Shown piece by piece: positions 11,701 to 26,000 of a stretch of 64,000 bases of DNA. Below the pieces are notes generated by a model, which ran no database searches, was not told the origin of the DNA, and saw nothing but the letters and a program-made list of their open reading frames with translations. Source of the DNA: Trichoplax sp. H2 (taxonomy: Eukaryota > Placozoa > Uniplacotomia > Trichoplacea); assembly GCA_003344405.1 (NCBI GenBank), contig NOWV01000156.1, forward strand, positions 62,001 through 126,000, in the 5' to 3' direction. A program made the translations under genes and the position numbers. The stretch's first letter is position 1. Each line of letters starts with the position of its first letter.

Positions 11701-14700
11701 ACGTTTTGACTTACCTGCTCTTACTGTTTTCAGATCAATCGAACGTAACAGAAAATCAAAGTGTTGATAACTTTGGTATTCCTTGGGATAATGCCGCTGA
11801 ATTATCAAAGTATGATTATTTTATTGAATTGGTTCGCGGATAACTGACAGAGTATTTATCTGCAAGACAATACTTATAAAAATTAATGTTGCGTGTCCAG
11901 TATATTAGCGAAAGTTTATATCCTTAAAACATTCAAAATAACGTGCCTAATTAATATCTTAAACTAGTGTAACTACAAGCTCCAACAGCCTGAAATTTAT
12001 TTCTAATCTCCTTGCAGGAAACTTGAAATTTTGGAAGGCAATGACAATAATAATCTCTATGACACCAATGCTAACACAAATACGATAATGAATAGCCAAG
12101 ATCATAAAGAATTAACCACTGGTGGACAGAAGAACGATATCAACCTGAAAACTCGGCAAGATGAAAATTTAGTAAAATCTAACGATGTAGCAGCATTTAC
12201 AGAAGGTACTGAAGTTTCCTATTCCGGAGTTATGGAGAATACGAATAATATAGTCCATGATGTAGACAAAGAGATAACAGACGTTACTGGACAGGAAATA
12301 ATAGATATAGGTAGGAAAAATTCTGTTTGTTAGAAGTTATTAGTATTTGATAATAAAATACTTCGTTGTTAGAATATTATATTGATACAATCAATATTCA
12401 TTTTCACTAGCTGATATAGATAAGAAACTGGAAAGTAACTTGACTGTTGAAGATGGTGAAGAAGAACGTCCTCAATTTTCTGATACAGAAAATAAATCAT
12501 TGTTTGCAAGCAAACCCGATTGGGAACCAAGTCGATTAATTGATGAAAATTCTAGCACAGTAAGTTCTAGTGACACTAGCCAGCAAGCTAGTAATCTAAA
12601 CCACGTCACAACACCAAGTGACAGCTCAAGTTCAAGATATATCGATAGTCCTGCCACTTTAGCTAAGACTGCAGTGTCACCTATTAATATTAGACCAAGT
12701 ACATCAAGCGTGTCATCAACATCATCAGTCTTTTCCGGACCAAATAAGCCTCAAAGTATTGATGACAAAGGTGCGAAAAGTGACAGCGTTGAAAAATCTA
12801 ATTTTACTCCTTTCGGGACAGCAAATACGGAGAAGATAACAACTAGCGAAGAGACTAATCCTCCTGCTAGCACCAAGGATGACTTTATGATATCTTACAA
12901 TGCAAGTACTGAACCACATGCTTCTTCTAGATGGGAACAATTTACTAATATGCTAGCGAATAAGATGGAAAGTGAATCTTTAGTTTCTGGCAGAATTACT
13001 AATGAAAGAAAATCAGATGTACAGACTTTTAATAAAAATTGGGTGACCTTTGATGATGATGATACATCGGGAGCTTCAGTAATTGCATCCCGAACGGGTT
13101 TGAATCGCAGAAATACTACAGTAGGTGTTTCAACGCCTTCAACAATATTTAAAAATCCTTTTTCTCCCGCTGAAAAGCCGACTGCTATTACATCAACCAA
13201 TCCTTTTTCAGCAAATAAAGTCAGATCTAATACTTTGGATCCACAGCGTGAAAGTAATTTTCGAAGACATAGTGCGAATCCTTTTTCATTTTCCGATAGT
13301 ACAGTCATTGAAGAGCCTAGTAATGTCTCACTCGCTGTCGTAACGAGTAGTGCGAGTCAAGATAATGCTACCTTTTTTGCGGACTTTACTACTGTTACAG
13401 CCCATATCAATTCTAATACAGCGACTGCCATGGCTATTACTGTAAATGAAAGCAATTCTACAGATACTACTAGTAAAAACAAGGCTGCTACGCCTGTCGA
13501 TAAGAATCTGGTAGATAATCCATTGGCAAAACCCGAAAACGCCTATAATAGCAATGTTGCTCTCGCTTCACGTCCAGTCAATGATGACATCACGACGGAT
13601 ACTGAGGACGAGATAGGAGACAACGAATGCGAAGTTGTTCCATTTTACGAATCGTCCTTGAAACGTTTCTACATGTTATTGCGTGTCCCTGAAAAGAAAA
13701 GAAAAGTAAGAAGCAGAAGATGGAAAAAGGTTATTGTTGGCTTAGAAGGGCCGAAAGTTAAACTATATGACATTGGGGTTGCATCTCCATATACAGAAGT
13801 ATCGTTGCAAGGTTGCTGTTGCCTTACCAAACCAAAATTTGGTAGACATGAACGTGGCTTAGTCCATGTTGTTAAGCTTAGGCTGATTAGCTACAAGGAA
13901 ATACGTCGGATATCTGGCAAGTTTGAAAAAGTTTTACGTAAGACTACAATATTCAAGTTTGGCGCTACTTCTTACGCAACACTAATAGAATTTATGCAGA
14001 CTGTCCAAAGTACTTTATTTCAAATGCCAGAGTACCGTTCGGTAGGTATCACTTATCAAAAGGAGAAAATGACTATAGATGTGTTAGATGAGTGTAGAAT
14101 TTGGCTATCAACTGATGGCAACCCATTTTATAGTAGTACAACGGTACGTATTACTGCTTTGGCTTTTGTCTCTGGTATGACGCCTTGTACTATAGAATTA
14201 AATGATAAAAAAGCTATGAAAAAATTAAGTCACGATGAAAGCGGAACCGGAAAATCTATTGCTGCCATGTCAAAAGATGAATTAGCTAATTTAACATCAA
14301 TTCGTAGCAACAAAAGTTGGATCCGTTTAAAAAATTGTCAATTTCATTGTTGCGTCGATAGGAAAACTTATTTCAAAAATGCTATCATCGAATTCAAGCC
14401 TGTCGATGGAAGCGAATTTCAGTTGATGCGTTTTGAAATACCCCAGTCTAGACCGTTTGAAGCGAGGTATCCTCCAGTTGGTACCAAAACTGCAGACATT
14501 ACTTCCGTACTGCCAATAATTGCTACCGTTGAATTACAAAATGATGACCATCACGTACAAGTTACTGCTTCCATCAAGCTACCAGAAAATACGAATCCAT
14601 TGTCCAGCACCAGGAAGAATGTTCGATTGGTTATACCAATACCACCAGATTGGAGACCGTTATTTAGTGATCAAAAAGCTGTAGTTAAAGGAAGGCAAGT

Positions 14701-15163
14701 TCAGCCACTTAAGGTTATAACAAATAGGAATTCAACTATTTCACATAATTTAGGAAGAAATGTAAAAACTGTTGTTGCCATTAATGGGGGTAGCGTTAAG
14801 CATAGGGCAGAATTTGGTGGGTTAGTCTGGGATATTGGCACAATTTCTTTAACACAAAGTAAATCACCAACAAAATATAAGCTGGTATGCCAAACATCGT
14901 TGCTACCATCAATGGAATTACCTAACGATTATGGTGATCCACCGCGAGCCCTACTTGAATTTAGTATTCCGTATTCATACGCATCTGGAATTATCGTTAG
15001 ATCTGTTAAAATTGGACAGAAGCAGCTACTGGAGAATTGTATATCGTACACTTCCCATTATAGTTATTTTATTGATATGCAAACAAATCATTATTCAATC
15101 GACGGTGATAATGTTCCACCGTTTACGAAGCGCACCATCGATCATGGCTGTGTGCAACAATAA
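8761..15163 (+). CDS. STON2: Stonin-like endocytic adaptor
   Basis: Four exons with matching phases: 8761-8827, 11734-11809, 12018-12310 and 12411-15163, giving 1,062 residues; the start is the ATG of MADDQANANV. The family is an AP-2-associated cargo adaptor in clathrin endocytosis (stoned B/STON1/STON2) that sorts synaptotagmin. Visible features: a low-complexity acidic/Ser-Thr N-terminal half; a WVTF motif near residue 355, the WVxF type that binds the AP-2 alpha ear; three NPF motifs at about residues 392-440 (NPFSPAEKP, NPFSANK, NPFSFSDS), ligands of EH domains in Eps15/intersectin; a stonin homology domain from about 550 (ESSLKRFYMLLRVPEKKRK); and a mu-homology domain from about 695 to the end. 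The size is close to vertebrate stonin 2 (about 900 residues), so the gene looks intact. Intron 1 is 2.9 kb. It is co-orthologous to both stonins; the symbol is a convenience. Confidence 0.92.
9556..9568. repeat. 13-base poly-G tract in stonin intron 1
   Basis: An uninterrupted run of 13 G in otherwise AT-rich intron sequence. It is a likely slippage site and a likely place for sequencing length errors. Confidence 0.9.
10357..10554 (+). CDS. Possible small secreted cysteine-rich peptide (hypothetical)
   Basis: A 65-residue frame inside stonin intron 1, same strand. It starts with a signal-peptide-like segment (MSISISMYISVLYYFVAVAL), followed by a short mature part with six cysteines (HCG, VCW, KCN, FCN, QCC). 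No homologue is recognised. An AT-rich intron can produce such a frame by chance, so this is only a candidate. Confidence 0.2.
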   Translation: MSISISMYISVLYYFVAVALSLNDHCGLIDQYSIDYKMDVCWNLKCNKDLRIVFCNMQCCTMYMY

Positions 15164-15293
15164 TGTCTCTAAAGTACAATACTATCTAAATTAATTCATG
15201 ACGACTTGTGATTTTTTTGGTATGTAAAGGAATACATGATCTGAAGGCATAGACTGACTTTCTGCATGGCTTCTGAATTTTTTTTAACTTTCA

Positions 15294-15299
15294 AATAAA
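15294..15299 (+). terminator. Poly(A) signal of the stonin gene
   Basis: AATAAA 131 bases after the stonin stop codon, in an AT-rich 3' flank. It is the first canonical hexamer downstream and is assigned by position only. Confidence 0.55.
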
Positions 15300-17069
15300 T
15301 ATGAACCAACAATACTTTTTAATTAATTATTACCTGTATATAGTAATGTATGAATATATAACTGCCATAAATTACCGTATGACTATAACTTAGAAAGTGT
15401 AAAGTTAATTAAAGATATGACTGGACCATTATCCAATAACTATTTTGCATTAGATACGGTTACGCAGTATTTAATTAGTGCCTCGTGATAATTCTAAATA
15501 GAAAGTGAAATTTTTACCACTCTTATAAGCTATCAACTGCATTTTTAGGCCTCTCTTAAATCATTGCTTTAGTATACGTGTTTAGATTTAGTTACAGAAA
15601 ATTCTCGAGCAAAAGTGTAATCATTTCTCTGCTGTATGTCTATATGGTATAGTACTGTACCTCCTGACTATTTTTTACCTAGCAGTATTACCTCTTTAGC
15701 CTATCTTACTAATAGGATAATTGTGTTTTAATCGTGTGTAGAGGAATAATGGTTTAATTCATAGATATTATTTGTCACATTTATAATCTTATGTCTATCA
15801 TTAAGTCAAGTGCTGTATTACAGTACCTTGACAAAGTTACATAGATAATGTATTATATCATACTGAGATATTTTTAATCAAAGTTATCATTTTACATCGT
15901 TTGCAACAAATGAGTTTTTCGATACGATAAATATCTAAAGCAATATTACCTTTTTAACATATAACACATTTCAAAAACGGAACGGATGCAGTATTTATAA
16001 AATTATGAAATTTGAAATTGATGCTACCTGATTGTGCAAGTTTTCTTTTAGAGAATGTACTTATTGCTTGTTTTTGTATTAAATGAAAGTTTAGCCTCGA
16101 TTAGAGTATTAACACGATTGACATTCCGGTCTATTAAAGGCTGTGGTTTGATGTCTATTTTCTGTAAATCTATTCTTACGCACTGATTTTAAGGCGTAAT
16201 GATTTGTTGTTTGGTGGACAATTATGGCAGATTGCAATGAGTAATTTCGGTATTTTACAAGCTTTTGTTATGCTACATCATTGTATTAAGGAAAATAATA
16301 TTCGCTATTAGAAATTATGATTAGGTTGTCATTTTCTGAGATTGTTTGTCATAGCTTTACAGTGTTATGCACAATAGCAAGCCCCAATATGCGTAATCTA
16401 CAAATGCAGTCAAGCAATAACTGTTGCTACCGATGCATCCTTTAAATTTTATAAAATTATTGGACACTTATGCTGAACGAATGTCACCATACTACCTTAT
16501 TACGTGAAATTGGAATATACGCACGTCATTATTGTAGCTGTCTATTTAGCTATATCCAATATGAAGTTGTTTACGCACTGAATGTTTGTTAGCCTTATTG
16601 ATAAAAGCAGCTGTACACTCAGCTGCTTCCATACGCATACTAGTACCGTATCAGGTTAATCAAAATAATTTCTAATTTCATGCATAAATGGTATTAAACC
16701 ATTCAGTTTTGATGACGTTAGATGGATTAGAGAATTAATTTAGCTCCGTAATTATCCAATTAATATGCCAGTTTTATATCTTATCGTTAAAATGGTTACA
16801 TGTATTTGAGTTATAATTATTAATCCATTAAGCGCAAATTTATGAACTGGTAGTGCTTAGGCGTATTATAATTTTGATAAATTACCCTAATAACAAATTT
16901 AAATTACCTTCTTAAAAAGAAAGAAATCTTCTTAGTTTATCTACCGCTGTATTAATAACGTACTTAACATTACCCATATTTTTAATCGTAGTTTTTAATA
17001 ACGAAAATTGCATTTAATCTTTTCATCTTAAATGTACAGTATTTGATAACCCGGATAACATTTAATAGT
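15300..17069. other. Convergent intergenic region
   Basis: AT-rich DNA between the 3' ends of the stonin gene and the APAF-1-like gene. I see no exon, RNA gene or repeat array in it. Confidence 0.5.
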
Positions 17070-20000
17070 TCATTTAATCATCGCATTAGTAACCGGCTTA
17101 ATGATACCGTATTCTTTGTCAAAACTTTGGCAGATAAACAGCGATTGATCAGAATTACCATTTAATCTCCAAATCTTAATATATGGTGACTGAATGACCT
17201 GGACTAGCTTTAGTGTTAATTTATTATAAAAATAAATTTTACATGTCAGCTTTTCGATGACCACCAAAAATTGATATGGCCATAAATTTTCAATATAATT
17301 AATATCAGCTTTAAATACAGCTGTAGCATCTCGGTAGCCCTTCATTAGAATTCGACCATTAAGAGTGAACATCTAAAATGTGAATAAGAAAGATACACTA
17401 TCAGAGAATTGAATTACTGATCATTAGTTAATTTTATGTTTAGTTAATACTTATATCTACAGAATGATCAACTAGACATTGAAGTATTCATAATGGACCG
17501 TTATGTCTTCTTCTTTGACTAGAAGATAGCATTCTTTATTTCCCTGGCAATAATTAATCTAAAGATAATCCATTTGATAAATTAAACTTCTGACGACAAT
17601 TTAATCATTACTATTCAAAAAATAGAAAATTTTAATTATCATGAATAATGGAATTAAAAGTTGTCACTACTTACAAAGCTATCGGTATCACTTTGCCCAA
17701 AAGTATCAATCATGGAATCCTTTTTCCATGCTGATGTAACGATATTTAGATCGCTGGTCATTTCATTAATAGGAAGGGATATTTTGCAGGCTATTCCATC
17801 ATTTTTGTCATATTGATACGGTTTCATTAATTGTATGTCAGTTAAAGCCTGACCGATTTTATAATGCTACATTTTTGGAAAGCAAGTACATCATGAAAAA
17901 TAAGAGGAGAAACGTTAAGGAAGTACGCTGTCATAGCATAGCTCTAATAGTAGCTCCAATTCATATAACAATTATACAAAGTGCATTCATTACCTTGATG
18001 ATACTTTGACTGTTGTTTAATGATATTTGATGAGTAACAAGATTACCATCATCAAAATGGAGAATATTCAAATCTCGATAAAATTCACTTTCGGTATCTC
18101 TGTAGACTTTTAGATCGCAGGTATGGTAATTTATTTTCATAATTATGATTTGTTGACAATCATTTAGATACTGAGTGTGTATGCATATATCCATGAATAA
18201 AGAAAAAGCAAGCTGTTACTTTGGTTAGTATTGCAAAGACGTTCTCGAATATATTTTTGACGTCTATAATGATATTTCTATTTATATGAACCTTATCAAT
18301 GAAATGAATTTTAAGCCAATTTAATGAACTTAGCAGGTATCGAATCATTTATAAACGGTCAATTTGATAGAATGTATCTCAGACTCGTTACGGTATAAAT
18401 AATGACGACTGATTACGATTAATCAAGTTTACCACAACTCCCTAATCAAATATTGAGAATAAATTAAAGCATAATTAAATGTATTTACCCTAGCTTGAAG
18501 TATAAAAATCAAACTTTTATCGAATTTTCTGAATCTCGACTTTACTATCCATATATTATGAGGCTTTTCAGGTAAAATATATTTGATTTCTTGCATCCGT
18601 TTCATTGCGTAAAAGATTCCGTAGAGCAACTGTAAGATAGAATGATATTCAAATTCACTAATAGATAATCTGCAAATTTATACTCGTATATTAACAGTCT
18701 TTCTACTAACACTTACAAATGATTGCTACCGATTAAATGGCATTATCATTTTGTTAAATTATATTCATATCTTCATTACTAGCACGATAGAATGAGCTTG
18801 TCCAATTTTTACTACTCTAATTATGTCAAATTAATTTGATTAAACGCTAAATTTATAATTTCTGAACGCTATGTAAATTAAATATTAAACTGCTCTAATG
18901 TTGTGACGTTGATCAAATTATCATCTAGATGATATCTCCAGGATACCAGGAACAATAAGTCACAAATGCAAGTAAAATAGGGATGATAGTCGTACCGCAC
19001 ATTTTCTAATTACCTTGCTGAAGATAATATGCCAGTGATCTGTTGGACAATCTTTTATGCAATCGTTACAATCACATTCGTATATTTGTACTAGGATAAC
19101 TGCCTCCATATCATCATGTAGGATACATTGCTTGTAATTTTGTTTTAATTTATATTCCGAAATTAGCTTAAAATTCTCTCCTCGATAGATCTATTAGTAT
19201 ATAAATATATATACATACACATATAAACAGAATATACAAGTTAAATTCATCCACAATTGAGCATTTTACCGAATAACAGCTACGCGTATTTTGAAAGCTC
19301 ACCCTTAATTTGGAATTTTTATACCGTTTGTTTATTACCAATTGGACTGCATGGGGAATATTATTTATAAATGCATGATTAGAATAAGCTATCAATTCCT
19401 CATTGTAATTTAGCTTTTGCTGATCTTGGATCAATGTTGCGGATGATATAGGCTGCCAGCTTAGATCTTTTGCTATTACAAAAATGAGTGAATATAATAA
19501 GATAATCGAATCGCAGTGGGATTAAGGGTAATTAAGACATTAACAATTAAATCTAATACCTTGCAAATCATAACGATATAATCTAGAAGGTGGTATTGGA
19601 TCATAAATGAATAGATGATAACTATCAGGTATAAACATTAAATCCCGATAATATTGTATACAATCAATGGATGTAAAGGCGCTAAAATTCCGAGAGGCTA
19701 ATTTAAACACCTAAAATAAGCAAGAACAGAACATCAATTGGATACGTATAATAGCCGATTTACGAATCTGATCTCTTACAAAGGCATAATACTTGTAGTA
19801 GAATAAACTAACCTTTAATTGTTCACCTTGGGTGTGCACAGCAATAAATTGATGATCATCAGATGTTACAATATCATTAATACTTTTATCACATAGGTAG
19901 ATTGGTTGAAAAGAACGAGCAAATTCTTTGACAAAATCATGTCTGCCATTAGTAATATTATGTAAGGCTATGTAACCCAAAATGTGTTGATAAGCAGCGA

Positions 20001-23000
20001 CTATTGCGATACCATTTTTATCAATCAATTTTATACAGGCCAAACCAAAACCATACTTTAATTTAAGATCACTGCTAGGTAAATATTTACCATCACGTTG
20101 CTGAATATATATAGGCATAATATATGATGACTGAAATTGCAGATTTTCCGCATCACGTATCTATAAAAAGTCCATTTTCAATGTTACTGGAAAGTTAACT
20201 AAAATTAAAAACTATAGCAAATTGTAATTCCTTACATCAACCAGGCACTCATTAACCCACATTCTTTCTTCACCTTTCGACCTTCTATTATCATAATATT
20301 TTCCGTACCATATGAGAATTTTACAACTACTTTCAATAAATTGGCATGTATTAATACTCTCCGAACTGGTTATTGTTTTACATATCTGGCAGATGCTATC
20401 TCCTGTAACCATCCAAATCTGAAAAAAATGACAGATTTCGATAATCAGGCTATTCATACCTACTGATAAAACCTATGTTTATTTAGATTAAATGATTTAA
20501 GTGCACGTATGACGTACTATCATTTACGATATCAGATGGTTGTATCTTAGACCTAATTATACTAAAATGATCTCATTGTGAATTTTCTTAAAGATATAGT
20601 TGTTATATGCATAAAATATAGAAATGTCAGCTATTGCGTAAGCTTTGCTATAAAGAATGACACAATCATTAAGTTTTAAATATTAAAATATTTAGTGACA
20701 TTTACCAGCACAGTAAGCACCCTTTTACGGGTACACGAAGTAAATAATACTCACTAGAAAAATAAAACAATACGTATGGAATATGAAACTATTAAAATAT
20801 TTACTTTCGGACACTTCAATCACTTGAAATGTTCTTGATATTATTACTGTATTTGTACATTGACACTATAACTCTATTTTAATGTGGTACTACTATTATA
20901 TTAAACAAATAATGAGCTGAGGATAGATTTTCTAAATTATTTTATTGCTTCTAAAGATATATAAGGCCATTAAACGATTCTGTATAGTTTGAATTTATTA
21001 TAGATCACTAGATGCGTAACAATACTTGAGTTATTTGCTTTATTTAACTTCGAAAGTAGCCTAAATTTCTAATTTAGGTTATCAAATGCATGACTTACAT
21101 TGACATTTTTCCGATTAGATACAGTCATCAGAATATATCGATCTTCCGCTAATACTGGGCAAAATTCTAGAAAACTGCCCTCGATGGTTGAACTTTTCGA
21201 ACCATCCTTGGAGGTAAAATTGAGCTGCTGCCCTGTATCAATACTATATACCACCCAATTCATGACAAAAGTCTACAATAAATGAGAATAAATTATTTAA
21301 CAATGTAGAAATAATACGATATGGCAAAATTTTACGTATTCAAAATCGATATTACAGGAATTTCTCGCTTAATATTAGAAGATTAACATAATTGAATAAC
21401 TGACAGATTTAAAAGCGCAGGTCTATACATTAGCGGAATAAGGTTGAAATATCACCAGAGAAATTATGAGTGTTCTAATCATTAAGAAATAATTATAAAA
21501 ATCTTTAATCATGACTTACATCCTCATCCTTTTTCATGGAATATGCAATAATTTTTCCATCAGGAGAAATACGTATTTTTGCAATAAGTTTATTAGGTAA
21601 TGGTAAGTTAAATATAGTCTTTGAGGTTTCATAATCAACGATCTGTCACGAAGAATATATGTAAGGTATAACTTATTTAAATTATTTCTAATCCTTTTGA
21701 AGTATTAAAAAAGGAACTTCATTTATAATGACGCATCAAATTATTTACTGAGTTGTAAATTATATCATAATCTATTTTCAGTATAATTTTCTAATGTGCA
21801 GTATGCACCTGATCTTGTTATCAATAATGTATTGATTATGCTCGGGCTACAGGTAGGTCAGAAAACTCGAATAAAATTTAAATTATAGAAGCCACTGGTT
21901 AGTATTTAAAACAAACTCATCTTATGATTGCATTGAGTTATTATTATTCTTATCTACACGCCACTAGCCCGGACTAGCATGATATTAAAGGACTTTATTA
22001 CCGTAATACAACATTCGTGCGTCTTATTCAGATCATTATAGATGATGTTTAATTTTCCATATTTAAGGCTTGAGCATCTTGGTACAACTTCATTTAAAGT
22101 TGTACACAGAGTCTTTGATGCCATCCATGCGCTATACTTGACTTTATTTTGCGGATACCTAAATTATTCAATCAATTATGAAGCACATTTATTTGCAACT
22201 ATTTAATAGATGATAAAGTGGAGATGTACTGTATATATATATATACATATATATATATACATTTATAAATTATAGATAGAATAGCTTAATTTTAAACTGT
22301 TGCAGAAAAATTACGTTGTTATCATCCAGTAACGACTAATTCCACGAATGGTATTTTCACATGCTAGTTGAAGTGCTCTAGATATAATCCAACTCTTGCT
22401 TTCATTAGTATTTAACAGAAATTGAATAAAATCCATTGTTTCCATATCTGCATAAGATTCATATTGGCGTAATGAAGTTAGAAGTTCTTGATATTGTAGA
22501 GAATTCTATGAGATATGATAAATCGATGCATTAGCGTAGGAATATTCTATAGATATGTAGAATATTTTCATTGCTAAATTTTTCATGAATTATACGCTTA
22601 AAAGCATATGAGCTCGTAAAAAGAAATTGATTAGATAAAATTAAAACTCTGAAAATCTGTATCATAAATTTAGAATTATATGTTAGGAATTTATGAAGGG
22701 ATTCCTCACCTCCTTTTGCTTGTCTAAATATTTGATATAATCTTCTAAATCTAGCTGTAAATTAAACAAAGTCTTGAAAATTTTAAATTTAGACGTCATC
22801 CAGTTAAAATCAGCCATTAGCGTTCGAAGTAATACATCAGCATGTGCTTGAATGGCATGATAAACTAGATTTTGATAGAAGTAACCATCATTTGGATAGG
22901 TGCCCCATTGACCTTGGCAATGATAAAAATAGTGTTGCACTAATGTTTGATTCATATTTTCCCAGTAAACTTTGTTTGATAGCTGAGGATCATGCGATTG

Positions 23001-26000
23001 TTGAAGATAATCAACCATTAAATCATGCAAGATGCAGTAACTAATAGAATGAAAAGCGAGGCAAGTTAATAATGGAATATTTAATGACTGCTATTGTAAA
23101 AAGTGCTTAAACTTCTGTCACGAAGTGACTTTTGGCATCTAATTCTTTAACAATTTATCTTATTTTCGTTAGATGATTTTACTTTGATATTTGTTGAGTT
23201 TACCGTTGTCTAAGACGTTGTGTATTCTTTGTAAATAAATGCATAGTTTTATAATATTATCTATGAATTGAAAATTAATATTTATGTCGATTTACTATAA
23301 ACTTCCTGACTTTTCAATAAAGTTTAGGTTTAGTTTTGTATAAAGAGAAATTAGTAGCGTTACAAGTAATATAATTTAATTCTTCCTCCTGAGGATGATG
23401 TCGGGAAGAAATAACCCAACAATTGGCTCATTATGTTGTATTTCTAGTTTTACTTTAATTTGTCATGTTAAAAATTTAGATTTGTACCGTGGGGAAAAAT
23501 CTGATAGTAGACTAACAGTATTAGATTTCTTGTAGTAGATTTAAATTTCGTCGTTGTTACAAATTTAGATTTTGCAACATTTATATTATTCATTGATTTA
23601 TCAAATAGTAGATTAGACGATACAAAAAGTAATACTGTCAATATTAATTTCCTTTACGTACCGTATGCAAGCAAAACAGTAAACATTTTTGATTAATAAA
23701 TTAATTAGCAGCCTGTAAATTTCTATATTAAATGTAGGAATTAGCTATGGCTGTTGCTAGGTCTCAATAGATTTTCACTTAATGCTGAAATTTTTTGATT
23801 TATAAACACGAAAAGCCTGTAAAACTAGATAGCGCTCGTAAATCAGATCAATAGATGTTCCTATATACTTGTCTACTAGAAGCCAAGTAAATTATTTATG
23901 ATTCAAGGTTTGTACTTTATCCTTGGATATAATATCATCAAATTTAATAGTTGATAAATTGATTAGGTTAAATAATTATGATATAAACTTAGGGCTTAAG
24001 ATCCTCGCATGTATTATGATAATAATCATGATGACAAGCAGCAAGCGTAGAAATTACTGTAAAGTTTCCATGGTGTAAGTACACAAAAATGGAATTTTAT
24101 CAATTAAATACTGAAGCGAATTACACTTGAATGTTTAAGATCAAATGATATTTTCCGTGCAAGCAACTTTGTTAATTCTTTTGTCTTACCCATTGGTCTC
24201 AATAAATCGTAGTAGACTTTTATTACGGAATTCTTGCAATAGAGATATTGTACTACATTCATTCTGCTTCCACAGCGACATGATCGAACCGATAGGAATT
24301 TTAACCTTCTTAAAAACTCCAAGGAGAAGAAAACACTGTTTTTTTTTACCCTCCAATTCCTTGATACTTAAGGAAAACGTTCCAAATAAATTGAAATCAT
24401 AGTTAGCTGGTAAGTCACCGATCTCTTTTTTTTCAATCACTTTGATAACACTTTCCCATTGCTTATCGGTTTGTAAATGTAAGCCACCTATTAATGCTAT
24501 GGCTAATGGAAGTCCACCGCAACTCTCGATAGCTAAAGCAATATTTCGGTTATTATACAGAGACTGGAGATCTTGAATGTTTCTATTTTTTGCTAGGACT
24601 TTTATTGCCTCTTCATAAGTAAATCGATCCTAAATTCAAATGAGACGAAGATAAACATACCTTAGTTTAGTCATGGCCCCATTTAGAAATTTCTGCATAG
24701 GTACTTAAAAATTCTTCTGCATTCTAAATCAAGAATACTATGGCTATAGCATTCATTTAAGGCTAACGATAATTTAAATGATTAGAGTATTCTAAGCTAC
24801 TTATAACTTCTTTAATTTTTTTATCACATTTCTACAATATTTTTCTACTAGTTTCAGATTAGGTATAACTAGAAGTAAAGATTCTTTATAATGGTAGGAT
24901 ATATATTTTATTTTTAGATAATCAAAGCAATTTATCGGTTCTAATTTATATTGCATTAATGCTATAGCAAATTCTCGTACAAAAAAACATTGAAAACAAC
25001 ATTTAATTTCACGAATAATAGCTACAGCTATGTATAAATTCCCCTACATACCGAAGCTGAAATACATTTGTAGTGAAGTTTATTTTCGGGATGCAAAAAA
25101 CGCGAAGTTGCAATAGATTTCGAAGCAAATCTTAAATAATTGTAATGGCTCTTTTGCCAAATATCGTCAAATATAAATAGAATGTTATTTTTGTCTTGAT
25201 TTTCTATGAGAGATAACAGTATAGGAAATGACTATGATTAAATGAAGCACCGATAGGCTAGATATTCAGTAAACAAATTCAAGAGAATATGCTAAAATTG
25301 CGTTCGATAATTATAATTGGAATCTAGAGAATGGGATTATTTAAATTAATAAAACCTTCGAAATATTGCTTAGCATAGGCATCGATTTCTTCTAAATTTT
25401 GAGGTGGTTCTTTCCAAGTAACTCCAATCTTAATGCATAAACTCTTTAGTATAGTAAACAGCTTATCCTTTCCAATATCACCTAATTTTCAAAAGCCATA
25501 ATATTGTTAAATTTGATCTATCGTCGGTAAAAGCGTAATTTTCTAATCATTGGCTGCTTTCAATGATAAGCTTTTTTGTAACAAATTAGGGTAGCAAAAC
25601 ATTTGAGTAGGCCCGAATTGCAACCTGAACTTATCGCTTATTCGTACATATTACTCTCTAATTTCGTCTCCGCCTAGGTAACTTATTTAAATTATATACA
25701 AGTTTATAGCTAAATATAAAGCTTTGTGTCGGTTAATTAAAGATCAATTTATTTTAAAAATTAGCAATTAACTAATCTTACAGTACATTTAATGCCGCCA
25801 AATGCTATCATCAACAAGCCACGAAAGCAACCAATTTACGCTTACGTATATTATTTTATTATTATAGGATATTTAATGTAGTTCAAAAGCAATTTCAGTT
25901 AGAAAACATATTAATAAAAGTAATCTTCTTTATCTCATTTATGTAATTATGAACTGATTACCTAGAGTAGAATATTCGATCCATTTAAAGATTAATGTCG

